Position numbers and translations under genes: made by a program. From assembly GCA_965218775.1 (NCBI GenBank), contig CBDCLS010000006.1:1550001-1614000 (forward strand): a stretch of DNA of 64,000 nt, written 5' to 3'. This DNA comes from CAUZIZ01 sp965218775. Its GTDB lineage: Bacteria; Acidobacteriota; UBA6911; RPQK01; JAJDTT01. Under the pieces are notes generated by a model. That model was given only the letters and a program-made list of their open reading frames with translations, was not told where the DNA came from and made no database searches. Shown one piece after another: positions 55,431 through 64,000 of the stretch (positions within the stretch are counted from its first letter, which is position 1; every line of letters starts with the position of its first letter).

Positions 55431-56378
55431 ATGCAGCCAGCTCACAGCTTGAATCGGCGCCAGGCGTGCCAGCTCCTTCTGGGCGGGATGAGCGGAGTCT
55501 GCTCTGGGCTTTCAAGTGGCGGCCTTCACGGGAGCGACAAGTTCCGTTTGAACTATATCCTCGCTTCTAGCCTCTACGGGAAAATCCGGCTCGAAGAGAT
55601 CGTGCCCGAAGTGCACAAGACCGACGCCGAACACATCGATATCTGGCCGCTGGGCCACGCCGACCAGCGTGAACAGATGGAGGAGATGGGCTACGATCGC
55701 TTTGCGGAGCTGCTCGCAGAGCATCGGGTGAAGCTCGGAATCCTGACCCACTACGATCTGGGACCCTACCGGCTTCGGGCGGAGATGGAGGTAGCCAAGA
55801 AGTTCGGGACGAGAATTTTGATCTGTGGCAGCGATCGTCTTTCGAGTGAAGCAGGAACGTCCCTGAAGCAGCAGGTCAAGGATTTTCTGGAAAGAATGAA
55901 ACCTCACGCCGAAGCCGCGGCCAGGTCGGGTGTCATCATAGGGATCGAAAATCATGGAAATTCGTTGATTTCGAGTCCCGACTCCATACGCTATTTCGGA
56001 GAGCTGGCTGAGTCCGAGCAGCTCGGGATCGCGCTGGCTCCATACCATCTTCCACAGGAACCCGAATTGATTGCCGGCTTGATCAGGGAACTAGGTCCCA
56101 AGTTGATTCACTTTTATGCCTGGCAACATGGGAAAGGGGCCATGAAGAAGCTGCCCAAAGAGGAAGAAATGCTGCAGATGCCGGGCTATGGCTCCGTGGA
56201 CTTCGTGAAGATCGTCGGGGCCCTGAGGGAAATCGACTATCGTGGATGGACGTCTATCTTCATGCATCCGGTACCTCGCGGAATTCCGATTCTTCCCGAG
56301 GTACAGCAGGTGACGGCGGCTGTGAACAAGTCGCGCCGTTACCTCGAGGCTTGTCTTGAGGCGACTGGGTGCTCATGA
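55431..56378 (+). CDS. Exported sugar isomerase/epimerase-like TIM barrel
   Basis: 315 residues. The N-terminus has a twin-arginine-like signal (NRRQACQLLLGGMSGVCSG). The rest is a xylose isomerase-like barrel with LGILTHYDLGPYRL, IIGIENHGNSLISSPDS and HFYAWQHGKGAMKKLPKE, giving metal-binding His and Glu residues. The substrate is unknown. It opens a same-strand run with the DJ-1 gene (42 bp after), two redox genes and the deacetylase, probably one operon. Confidence 0.8.
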   Translation: MQPAHSLNRRQACQLLLGGMSGVCSGLSSGGLHGSDKFRLNYILASSLYGKIRLEEIVPEVHKTDAEHIDIWPLGHADQREQMEEMGYDRFAELLAEHRVKLGILTHYDLGPYRLRAEMEVAKKFGTRILICGSDRLSSEAGTSLKQQVKDFLERMKPHAEAAARSGVIIGIENHGNSLISSPDSIRYFGELAESEQLGIALAPYHLPQEPELIAGLIRELGPKLIHFYAWQHGKGAMKKLPKEEEMLQMPGYGSVDFVKIVGALREIDYRGWTSIFMHPVPRGIPILPEVQQVTAAVNKSRRYLEACLEATGCS

Positions 56379-56419
56379 AACATTTTTGAGAAATTGTCGA
56401 GCGAATTGAGGTGAAGCCA

Positions 56420-57004
56420 ATGAGCAAAGTTTTGATCATCATCGGAGATGCGAGCGAAACCGTTGATACCCTATATCCCTATTTTCGGGTGCAGGAAGCC
56501 GGCTTCGAACCCGTGGTCGCGGCACCGGAGAAACGTCTCTATCCCATGGTGCTGCATGAGATCAGTCCGGGCTGGACCATCACGCGGGAGTTCGAGGGCT
56601 ACAAGCTCGAAGCTGATATCGCTTTTCGTGATGTCCGTCCCGAAGAATATCTTGGGATCTTCTTCTCCGGCGGGAGGGCTCCTGAGTACATTCGATACGA
56701 CACCGACCTGGTCCGCATCACCCGCCATTTCTTCGACGCCAACAAGCCGGTCGGCTGTGTTTGCCATGGAGTCGAGATTCCCGCCTATGCCGGCTGTGTC
56801 AAGGGACGGCGGATGGCGACGGTACCCAAGTGTCAATTCGATCTGGAAGTGTGCGGAGGCATCTTCGTCAACGAACCCTGTGTCGTGGATGGAAACCTGG
56901 TGAGTGGGCGCACCTATCACGATCACGGCAAATATATGGGGCACTGGATCAAGCTGCTGGTCGAAGCTAGTGAGGGAGTCGCCGCGGAATCCGCGGTAAG
57001 TTGA
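56420..57004 (+). CDS. DJ-1/PfpI-family protein
   Basis: 194 residues. SKVLIIIGDASETVDTLYPY opens a class I glutamine amidotransferase-like fold. The nucleophile elbow is VGCVCHGVEIPAYAG, with its central Cys before His-Gly. Members include glyoxalase/deglycase-type and cysteine hydrolase proteins; many are stress-related. ATG at 56420 follows GAGGTGA, a better site than the GTG at 56411. There is no signal peptide, so it is cytoplasmic. Confidence 0.88.
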   Translation: MSKVLIIIGDASETVDTLYPYFRVQEAGFEPVVAAPEKRLYPMVLHEISPGWTITREFEGYKLEADIAFRDVRPEEYLGIFFSGGRAPEYIRYDTDLVRITRHFFDANKPVGCVCHGVEIPAYAGCVKGRRMATVPKCQFDLEVCGGIFVNEPCVVDGNLVSGRTYHDHGKYMGHWIKLLVEASEGVAAESAVS

Positions 57005-57017
57005 TTTTCGGCTACTC

Positions 57018-59477
57018 GTGGAGATCGGACAACAGCGAGGCAGACTGGCGAGAATCCTGTTGCCTTTCATCTTGAGCGGTGCGGGATGCCTGTTCTGTGG
57101 CTGTGGGGACACTGACGACAGCGCCGAAACCGTTTCCGGCCCGATCGTGGTCGGGTTCGAGCGCTTCTACAAAGGAAATGAAGCCAGCGCCGAGGGTGGC
57201 GAAATCCTGATCTCCGAGCTCGGATGCGTTTCCTGCCATGAAGTGGACGATGAGACCTTCGAGCGCATCGGCCGAAATCAAGCACCACTCCTGAAGGACG
57301 TTAGCTCCCGTCTGAATCTCGATTATCTCGAGCAATTTGTTTTTGATCCGTCATCGGTCCAACCCGGCACACGGATGCCCGGACTCTTCGGGGATTGGCC
57401 GGAGGAGGAGAGGGGTGAGGCCGTCCGGGACCTGGCGAGCTTTCTGGTTTCCCTGGGCGGCGCTTTTCAGGATTCCAGCTCTCCTGCAGTTTCCGAGGAA
57501 TCCAAGCGTGGAGAGGCTCTCTACCACTCCGTCGGTTGTGTGGCGTGTCATTCTGCCCTGCGGCCTCCGCGGGTCGGGTATGGGAATGAAGAAGAGATTT
57601 ACCAGGCGATCCAGATAGAGACTCCCAGGATCGAGATCCCTTCAGCTCCACTGCCCAATCAGAGAGGGAAGACAGCCCTCCAGCCCCTTGCGGATTTCCT
57701 GCAGAATCCGCTTACGACTCGGCCTTCAGGACGGATGCCTCAGATGGGGCTGGATCCGGGCGAAGCCCGAGCGATTGCCACCTATTTGCTCGATGAGGAC
57801 GACCCTGGCCAGGGGAGTGAGCCACACCCAGCCCGTCTGGAGCCGATCGATCCTGAAAGCGTGGAGCAGGGTAGACGGTTGTTTTCCCAGTTGCGCTGTG
57901 TTGCCTGCCACCAGATTGGATCTTCCCAGCAGGCCATCGAGCCAATACCCTACAGCCTAAAGCTTCTGGAACTGAATCCGGATGATCCGGGCGGATGCCT
58001 GGGGAACGCCCAGCCCAGAGGAGTCCCCGATTTCGATCTGAGCCCGCCCCAAAGGGATGCCCTCAAGACGGCTTTGCGGCGGCTCCGCAATAAGGGTCTG
58101 TCCCCGCTGGATCCGAAGGCCCGCGTTAGGAGGGCGCTGACGGCTCTGAATTGCTTTGCCTGTCATCGTCGAGAGGACTGGGGAGGACCCGAACCAGGTC
58201 GGGCACCATACTTTCAATCTACCCAGGAAATCGACCTCGCCGAAGAGGGACGAATCCCGCCTCCCCTGACCGATGTAGGCCAGAAACTGACTCCGGAGTG
58301 GCTCAAAAGTGTCTTGGAGGGCTCAGTTCAACTACGACCTTATGTGGCCACGCGCATGCCCTTCTATGGGATGGAGAATCTCGGCCATCTGGTTGAGAAC
58401 TTTGGCCGAGCCGACAGCGATCCGAATCCCCTTGAAGTGGATGTCGGTGGTGGTCAGCTCCATCACCGCAGTCACTATGGACGTCGTCTCATGGGTGTGA
58501 ACGCCTTCAACTGCGTCAATTGTCACGATTTGATGGGACAGAGCTCATTGGGGATGCCAGCCCTTGATCTGGCGACTTCAGTAGAACGCCTGCAGCCGGC
58601 ATGGTTCAAGAAGTTCATGCTCGATCCAGAAGGGTTCCGCCCGCAGACCCTGATGCCCTCATTCTTTGACGAGGGAAAGAGCACGATTTCGGAGGTCCTT
58701 GGTGGCGACGCAGACAAGCAGATCGAGGCAATGTGGATCTATCTGAAGGAGCTGGACCAGACTCGGCTTCCGGAAGGAATGGAGGAAGATCGTGCCTTCG
58801 AGATCACACCGCAGAAGCGCCCGGTGCTGCTGCGCACCTTCATGGAGGGTGTGGGCACTCACGCTATCGCGGTTGGCTATCCTGAGGGAGTCCACGCCGC
58901 TTTCGACGCCTTGAAGGTGCGCTTCGCCCTGGCCTGGCGGGGTCGGTTTCTGGACGCCGAGTCGACCTGGTCCGACCGCTATACGCCATTCACTCCAGCG
59001 CTGAGCTCAGATCAGGTAGATCTGAGCGACGGAATGCCTTTCGCCCGTCTTCAGACCCCTCAAAGCCCCTGGCCCCGGCTCACGGGCTCCGCGGCGGACT
59101 ACAGGATGGGGGGCTACCGGATCGGCGCTGACGGGACTCCAGTTTTTTTCTATTCCTTCAAGAGCTTTGCCATAGAGGAGCGGATGGCTCCAACCAAAGC
59201 CGACCGGACTCTGCAATCGTTGTCCCAGACGGCGTGGCTGAAACGCACACTGGAGCTGAGAGGGCGATCGGACTCTCTGTGGTTTCGGGCGCTTAGGGCT
59301 CCCCGGATCCAGGATCGGGGTGATGGAGTCTACGCGTCTCAAGAGCTGAAGATCCGGCTGAAATCTGACAGTGCTGTGCCGCCAATTCTGAGACGATCCG
59401 GCTCGTATATGGAAGTTCTGCTTCCAATGCGGTTTCGGCGAGACCGGGCCAGGGTCGAGCTGGAGTTGACATGGTGA
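57018..59477 (+). CDS. Exported five-haem c-type cytochrome protein
   Basis: 819 residues. The N-terminus has a signal peptide with several cysteines (FILSGAGCLFCGCG), perhaps a lipoprotein. Five CxxCH sites follow: C70 (CVSCH), then about 174 (CVACH), 294 (CVACH), 379 (CFACH) and 499 (CVNCH). The last 230 residues have no haem site and look beta-rich. Each haem has a cytochrome c-like neighbourhood with a later Met (for example GTRMPGLF). It is likely an electron acceptor for the propeller enzyme encoded next, with which it overlaps by seven bases. Confidence 0.85.
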   Translation: MEIGQQRGRLARILLPFILSGAGCLFCGCGDTDDSAETVSGPIVVGFERFYKGNEASAEGGEILISELGCVSCHEVDDETFERIGRNQAPLLKDVSSRLNLDYLEQFVFDPSSVQPGTRMPGLFGDWPEEERGEAVRDLASFLVSLGGAFQDSSSPAVSEESKRGEALYHSVGCVACHSALRPPRVGYGNEEEIYQAIQIETPRIEIPSAPLPNQRGKTALQPLADFLQNPLTTRPSGRMPQMGLDPGEARAIATYLLDEDDPGQGSEPHPARLEPIDPESVEQGRRLFSQLRCVACHQIGSSQQAIEPIPYSLKLLELNPDDPGGCLGNAQPRGVPDFDLSPPQRDALKTALRRLRNKGLSPLDPKARVRRALTALNCFACHRREDWGGPEPGRAPYFQSTQEIDLAEEGRIPPPLTDVGQKLTPEWLKSVLEGSVQLRPYVATRMPFYGMENLGHLVENFGRADSDPNPLEVDVGGGQLHHRSHYGRRLMGVNAFNCVNCHDLMGQSSLGMPALDLATSVERLQPAWFKKFMLDPEGFRPQTLMPSFFDEGKSTISEVLGGDADKQIEAMWIYLKELDQTRLPEGMEEDRAFEITPQKRPVLLRTFMEGVGTHAIAVGYPEGVHAAFDALKVRFALAWRGRFLDAESTWSDRYTPFTPALSSDQVDLSDGMPFARLQTPQSPWPRLTGSAADYRMGGYRIGADGTPVFFYSFKSFAIEERMAPTKADRTLQSLSQTAWLKRTLELRGRSDSLWFRALRAPRIQDRGDGVYASQELKIRLKSDSAVPPILRRSGSYMEVLLPMRFRRDRARVELELTW

Positions 59478-60928
59478 GGGCTCGCTTGATCGCGTTGCTG
59501 GGGATCTTCGCCTTGCGTGGTGTGCTGGCAGGCGAAGAAGAATACTATCGAATGGTTACACTCCCCACTCCGGAGGGGATTCCCTTCGAAGTCAGCGGGC
59601 TCGAGACCCTCAGAACCGGCTCCCTCGCAGTCGCCATCCGAAGGGGAGAGGTATGGCTGATCAAGAACCCCTACCAGGACCCTCCCGGCAAGCTCCGGCT
59701 GAAGCGCATCGCATCCGCTCTGCATGAGCCTCTAGGACTCCTCCAGCATGGCGATTCTCTCTACTTGGCGCAGCGCAGTGAGCTGACCCGCATGCGCGAT
59801 CGAAACGATGATGGGGTCATGGATGAGTACCGCACTCTATACAATGGCTGGGGTATTACAGGAAACTATCACGAGTATGCGTACGGGCCCAAGGTTGATA
59901 GCCAAGGTGATTTCTGGGTGACCCTGAATTCCACAATCGGGGACAAGCCGAGCCCTAATGAGGACTGGCGAGGTTGGGGGCTGAAGGTCACCCCCGAGGG
60001 GGAGATGTTCCCCGTCAGCGCTGGAATGCGCTCTCCCAGCGGGCTGGGTCTGAATGCCGACGGTGCTGTATTCTTTACTGACCAGCAGGGCAACTGGATC
60101 GGCACCTGCACCCTCAGTCACATGCGGGAAGGCGCTTTCTTCGGCCATGTCGATTCGTTGAAATTCTGCAGCCTGCCTGGCTCGCCCATCCAGTGTCCGG
60201 ACAAGATCCCCTCGGGCATCCCGATACTGGAGGCGCGCAAGCAACTGCCGATTCTGAAACTGCCAGCCGTGTGGTTCCCCTACAACAAGGTGGCACGGAG
60301 CGCGACCGATATCGTCTGTGATCAAACCGGAGGCCGGTTCGGTCCCTTTCAGGACCAGCTCTTTATCGGCGATTTCACCATGGCCCTGATTTTGAGGGTC
60401 TTCCTGGAGAAGGTCGGAGGCGAGTACCAGGGGGCCTGCTTCCCGTTCAGAAAAGGCTTTCAGTCGGCTGTCGTTCGCCTGGCCTGGGGCAACGACGGGT
60501 CTCTCTTTGTGGGCGAGACGAATCGCGGCTGGAACTCGATCGGAAATCGTTCCTATGGTTTACAGCGGTTGGTGTGGACCGGAAAGGTGCCGTTTGAAGT
60601 CAAGGAGATGAGGGCAACGACGGATGGGTTCGAACTTGTATTCACCAAGCCGGTCGATCGTAGCCGCGGGAGTGATCCTCGGTCGTACCTCATGATCAGC
60701 TACACCTATCTGTTTCATCCCGACTACGGCAGCCCCGAGATCGATACCCAGACACCGAGGATTCGAACGGCATCGGTTGCCGCATCAGGTCGGCGTGTCC
60801 GTCTGGTGATCGACGGCTTGCGGCAAGGGTACGTGCACGAATTGCAGCTTCCCGGAGTCATGTCGGCAGCAGGGAGGCCTCTCTTGCACGACCGCGCTTA
60901 CTACACACTCAACCAGATTCCCAGATGA
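59471..60928 (+). CDS. Exported beta-propeller protein, PVC-type dehydrogenase-like
   Basis: 485 residues with a signal peptide (LIALLGIFALRGVLA). Propeller strands of the glucose/sorbosone dehydrogenase-like kind follow: LEPLGLLQ-type turns, RMRDRNDDGVMDEYRTLYNG, RSPSGLGLNADGAVFFTDQQ and LAWGNDGSLFVGETNRGWN. It lacks its own haem site, unlike the fused protein at 48729, so the cytochrome encoded just upstream probably takes its electrons. The two genes overlap by seven bases. Confidence 0.85.
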   Translation: MVRARLIALLGIFALRGVLAGEEEYYRMVTLPTPEGIPFEVSGLETLRTGSLAVAIRRGEVWLIKNPYQDPPGKLRLKRIASALHEPLGLLQHGDSLYLAQRSELTRMRDRNDDGVMDEYRTLYNGWGITGNYHEYAYGPKVDSQGDFWVTLNSTIGDKPSPNEDWRGWGLKVTPEGEMFPVSAGMRSPSGLGLNADGAVFFTDQQGNWIGTCTLSHMREGAFFGHVDSLKFCSLPGSPIQCPDKIPSGIPILEARKQLPILKLPAVWFPYNKVARSATDIVCDQTGGRFGPFQDQLFIGDFTMALILRVFLEKVGGEYQGACFPFRKGFQSAVVRLAWGNDGSLFVGETNRGWNSIGNRSYGLQRLVWTGKVPFEVKEMRATTDGFELVFTKPVDRSRGSDPRSYLMISYTYLFHPDYGSPEIDTQTPRIRTASVAASGRRVRLVIDGLRQGYVHELQLPGVMSAAGRPLLHDRAYYTLNQIPR

Positions 60929-61565
60929 TTTCCAAGAAGTGGTGACGGCTTGTCACGTTAGTCCAACAAGAAACGTCCAATTCCTGGCACCGTTCCAGGA
61001 GTGAAAGGGGAACCGTTTATGTCTGAGTCTTTACGTCTATTGTCAGTTGGAGCGCACCCCGCAGATATCTTTGACCAGAGCGGCGGAACCATGGCGCATC
61101 ACAGCAGTCGAGGTGACTACGTCGGATGCGTAGTGCTCACCCATGGGGCCCGAATCCACGATGCCGTGATCAGCGATTCCATGCAGAAGCAGGATCGGGT
61201 CCCTGATGCTCCCGAGATGAACCGGCTCATCGAGGAGCGCAGCGATGTCAAGGCCGACGAAGTCCGGCGTGCCTGCGGCTTGCTCGGAGTCGAGGACCTG
61301 CATTTTATGGGAATGGATGATGGGGTACTGCTCGTGACACCTGAGAATGTCCGTAGTCTGGCACGCCTGCTTCGGGAGATCCGCCCGAATATAGTGTTGA
61401 CTCATTTCCCCAAGGAGGCAGACGGTCTGACAAACCCGCATGCAATTGGGGGACAGATCGCCATGCACGCGATCCAGTTCGCGGCCGCGGTCGATCCGGG
61501 AGATCGCAATCCCCCGCACAAGGTTGCCCAGGTGTTCTTCTTTGGGACCGGAGCCGCTGCCATAC

Positions 61566-63330
61566 GAGGGTGTCGTAAAAGTTCACGTGGCGACCGGGAG
61601 TAAGTGGGGCGACACTTTGTCGTGCGGCTATGCCGAAAAACACAAGGAGAGGCGCTGCAGACGCTGGAAAAGGCCGATCGGCGCATGTAGGAGCCTCCAA
61701 AAAGCGCTAAATAGGACGGACGGGGTCAGGGCAATCAGCCGTCGGAGGTTGTGGGCGCTGGCATGAAGGGCAAACTCCAGACCGACATTCTTCAACCCTC
61801 TCCGCTTGAACCGATGTAATCCTTGGATCCCTTTCAGTTCGCTGAAGACGGGCTCCACCATCTGTTTGCGCTGACGATAGGCCTCTTGAGCCCGGGGCTG
61901 GCGCATCACTTCCCGCTCCGCATCCTTGATCTCCTCATCCTCATAGCGTTTGACCGTTCGACCTTTCCGACTGCTGGTGCACTGGCTCCTCAACCCGCAA
62001 CTCTCACAGGGGGCTCCTCCGTAGCGCACATACCGCTTGCCCCCATCGCTGCCCTTTTGGACCGGGTGCAGTTTCTGTCCCGCCGGACAGTGATAACGAT
62101 CTTCCCACTCCTCGTAGCGAAAGGCCGCTTTAGCCAAGCACTTCGTCGACTTCTTCTCCCAACCCACTCGGGGGCTCGATCCCTCAGGACAAAGCACATC
62201 CTCCACCCCTTCTTCTAGGGCCGTCTCCAGCGCTTGCCCCGAGAAAAACCCCGCATCCATCAACAGTTGTTGGATCGCTCCACCCACCCGCTTGCCTTGC
62301 TGCAACAGCGCTTGCAGCACCCCCGTCTCCGAGGAGGGATCCACCGCCTGGGCCACTATAATGCGATCCTGGTTGGCCAAGACCACCCCCTTGTAGCTGG
62401 CGGCCTTCGCTTTGTTCTTCAGGGGCTGGATCACCGCCTCCGGTTCACTCGGACTCACGGCCGTATGCTCCGTGCTCTTGCGTTGCGCCTGCCGCGCCGC
62501 CACCCGCTCGCGTACCGCTTGCGCCACTTCCTCCGCTTGCTTGGCCTGACGCGCCAATTGCTCGTTCTTCGGATCCGCTTCTGCCCGACGACGCTTTTCC
62601 GCCGCGGCCGCTTCGGCCGCCTCCTTCTTCACCCGTCGGTAACGCGAGGCCGCCGCCTGTACCACCGTGCCGTCGGCCGCCAAACTCACGCCCTCCTTCT
62701 TCCCCTTGTCCTTGTCCTTCCCAGTCCTTTTCAACACTTCCTGGGTCAGCTCCACAAAGAACTCTTCCCTCAGCCTCTCCCCGTGTTCATTGATAAAGCG
62801 GCCGATGACCGAGTGATCCGGCGTGATCCCCCCCGTGAACCACCAGCAACGGGTATCCACCCGGGCCAGGGTTTCCAGCTGACGCAGCGATCCCTTGCCC
62901 TCCAGAATCCCGAACAGAATCAATCCCACCAGCGCTGCCGGATGGTACGGCCGTCTCCCTCCCCCTCGGTACTTCGCTTCAAAGGCCTCCCACGACAAAC
63001 TCCGGATCACCTCCCGAGCCACAAAGACCCACGTCTGCGACATCTTCACCAGAAACTCTGCAAGACTCTCATCGCCGATCAAGATCCCCCGCGGGGAGGG
63101 ATCTTCGAATTGTTTCGCCCCGGGCCGCTTCCTTTTCCGGCGCTTCCCCTGGCCTTCCTTCTCATTCATCCCTCGAAAGAGCCCCCATTGGCCGCTCGAA
63201 TCGATCTTGACCACCGGTCGTTTAATTGCTTGCTCCATCCCCCCTATTTTCGCAGCCTACTCCGACTCTTCTTTGCTAGCCTGGGAGGATTCTTAGTACT
63301 GATTTGAAACGGGTCTTTTACGACACCCTC
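61566..63330 (-). mobile_element. Complete IS1182-family insertion sequence, 1765 bp
   Basis: The ends gagggtgtcgtaaaag and cttttacgacaccctc are perfect 16-bp inverted repeats. Direct repeats atac flank them at 61562-61565 and 63331-63334. One intact transposase frame lies inside. The insertion splits the PIG-L deacetylase gene. Confidence 0.92.
61628..63238 (-). CDS. IS1182-family transposase
   Basis: 536 residues. The N-terminal DUF772 part has PYHPAALVGLILFGILEGKG and GITPDHSVIGRFI. The DDE core shows LAADGTVVQAAAS (first Asp), LLMDAGFFSGQALETALEEG (second Asp) and, near the end, QRKQMVEPVFSELKGIQGLHRFKRRG (the Glu). A Cys cluster APCESCGLRSQC lies between. A long charged insert (about 195-265, rich in A, E, K and R) is typical of the family. 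No frameshift is present. Confidence 0.94.
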   Translation of the reverse strand: MEQAIKRPVVKIDSSGQWGLFRGMNEKEGQGKRRKRKRPGAKQFEDPSPRGILIGDESLAEFLVKMSQTWVFVAREVIRSLSWEAFEAKYRGGGRRPYHPAALVGLILFGILEGKGSLRQLETLARVDTRCWWFTGGITPDHSVIGRFINEHGERLREEFFVELTQEVLKRTGKDKDKGKKEGVSLAADGTVVQAAASRYRRVKKEAAEAAAAEKRRRAEADPKNEQLARQAKQAEEVAQAVRERVAARQAQRKSTEHTAVSPSEPEAVIQPLKNKAKAASYKGVVLANQDRIIVAQAVDPSSETGVLQALLQQGKRVGGAIQQLLMDAGFFSGQALETALEEGVEDVLCPEGSSPRVGWEKKSTKCLAKAAFRYEEWEDRYHCPAGQKLHPVQKGSDGGKRYVRYGGAPCESCGLRSQCTSSRKGRTVKRYEDEEIKDAEREVMRQPRAQEAYRQRKQMVEPVFSELKGIQGLHRFKRRGLKNVGLEFALHASAHNLRRLIALTPSVLFSAFWRLLHAPIGLFQRLQRLSLCFSA

Positions 63331-63651
63331 ATACGGATGCAGGTGTGGGATTCGGAAGGTGGGTACTACAATGATGTCTTCATCGACATTACGGATGTGA
63401 TCGAGAAGAAACTCGCCGCCCTGGATTGTCTCGAGAGCCAGGGCTACGGCGGAGCCTATGCTCGCAAGCGAATCGAAGCCAGCGATGGGGCATTTGGAGT
63501 TGCGGGCGGTGCTGCGTATGCAGAAGGGTTCATCTCGTTAAAGGCAGAGACGCACTACTATCTGCCGGTGACCGAAGGGGCGCTCAAGGAAGCCCAGGCC
63601 TCCGATCATGAGGTCTTGAATGCCCGATCCTATCGGGTTGCTATCGATTGA

Positions 63652-63767
63652 GGAGGAAACTTGGGTCCGGCGTAGCGGTGGCCTCCAGGCCGCCGTCCGA
63701 GCCAAAAGCTCGGAAGAATAAGACTTCGGCCTGGAGGCCAAAGCTACGTTTACCAATGAAGTTTCAG
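63652..63767 (+). repeat. Family-1 compound hairpin repeat, copy E
   Basis: Begins directly after the deacetylase stop codon (ggaggaaacttgggtccggc) and ends gaagtttcag. Like copy A, it lacks the gatcattc edge. Confidence 0.87.
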
Positions 63768-63871
63768 GTCAGCTTTGCCCTAATCACAGAAAGGCGCCTT
63801 TGACTTGATGTCGCATTCTTCCTATACTCCGGCCAGCAATCACTAGGAGCATTCATCGGGAGAGTTTTCGG

Positions 63872-64000
63872 TTGAAAGCAACGCTGCTCCCTTTTCCCGA
63901 GAAAGAGTCCCTGTTAAGGATTCTGGTTGAAGGAGAAGCCGTTCTTTTAGGCGAGAAGGTAAGGCTCCAATACGGACTCCGGACTCCCATCTTCATCGAT
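63872..64000 (+). CDS. Probable orotate phosphoribosyltransferase, 5' end only
   Basis: 43 codons run off the window: the start TTG after GGGAGAG, then LLPFPEKESLLRILVEGEAV and GLRTPIFID. The last piece matches the start of PyrE-type orotate phosphoribosyltransferases (S-G-x-x-S-P-I-Y-I-D), which make orotidine monophosphate from orotate and PRPP. The active-site loop lies beyond the window, so the call rests on a short match. Confidence 0.5.
   Translation, partial: MKATLLPFPEKESLLRILVEGEAVLLGEKVRLQYGLRTPIFID

Larger units (their letters stand above)
61019..63651 (+). pseudogene. PIG-L family deacetylase interrupted by an IS1182-family element
   Basis: The 5' part (61019-61565) holds the LmbE/PIG-L start SVGAHPADIFDQSGGTMAHH, GMDDGVLLVTPENVR and LTHFPKEADGLTNPHAIGGQI, i.e. 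the zinc His-Pro-x-Asp and His sites. The 3' part (63331-63651) encodes NDVFIDITDVIEKKLAALDC, then QGYGGAYARKRIEAS. Removing 61566-63330 plus one copy of the 4-bp duplication atac restores a single frame to the stop at 63651. This gives about 287 residues from ATG 61019. Intact members remove N-acetyl groups from sugars. As it stands the product is truncated. Confidence 0.88.

Noticed and set aside
62234..63307. 357-codon frame on the plus strand within the IS1182 element
   Set aside because: It is antisense to a well-supported transposase, with an Arg/His/Pro-rich product that has no family features.

Overview
The window is a bacterial chromosome segment of about 58% GC by eye, with genes on both strands, many intergenic palindromic repeats and two complete insertion sequences. 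The gene mix suggests Acidobacteriota or a relative with a similar lifestyle, by inference only: a TonB receptor with a carboxypeptidase-regulatory N-terminal domain, DUF1080, DUF1501 and PVC-type propeller/cytochrome proteins, Tat-exported sugar-isomerase-like proteins, a complete Bat (VWA/TPR) operon and ATP-dependent PEP carboxykinase. No rRNA, tRNA or CRISPR array was seen.

Layout. 0-11 kb: mostly housekeeping. A DUF1932-type dehydrogenase, a double GNAT protein, an RraA-like protein, nadC overlapping valS, a siroheme pair (cobA plus precorrin-2 dehydrogenase), a radical SAM/SPASM protein and a secreted TIM-barrel protein. 11-18.5 kb: a ZIP-like/CuZn permease fusion, a YihY-type membrane protein, a propeller-PHP lipoprotein and pckA. 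19-27 kb: a metal-efflux tripartite system whose CzcA-type pump is cut off at a REP-like hairpin, facing a TonB receptor with a His-rich loop. 27-34 kb: a decayed, repeat-rich stretch with a hairpin disrupted by a MITE-like insertion, an alpha/beta-hydrolase remnant, a seven-haem cytochrome, an IS4-family element with a 9-bp target duplication and two further MITE-like elements. 34-46 kb: an Nramp-like transporter, a TIM-barrel protein and the moxR-DUF58-bat operon. 46-48.5 kb: an ECF sigma factor with a probable anti-sigma protein and two Spy/CpxP-like proteins. 48.7-61 kb: secreted carbohydrate/redox genes (DUF1080-propeller-HEAT-cytochrome fusion, DUF1501, site-2 protease, isomerase-like protein, DJ-1, five-haem cytochrome, propeller protein). 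61-63.7 kb: a PIG-L deacetylase gene split by an IS1182-family element. The window ends in a probable orotate phosphoribosyltransferase gene.

How the genes fit together. The moxR/bat genes form one overlapping operon for an envelope VWA complex. The CzcCBA-like genes and the TonB receptor point to metal handling. The DUF1080, TIM-barrel, propeller and c-type cytochrome genes recur and suggest extracytoplasmic oxidation and processing of sugars. The most notable non-coding content is a set of dispersed palindromic elements: five copies of a compound hairpin of about 125 bp, three copies of a short 27-bp motif, two long inverted-repeat pairs, one tandem pair and three MITE-like elements, two of them with target duplications.
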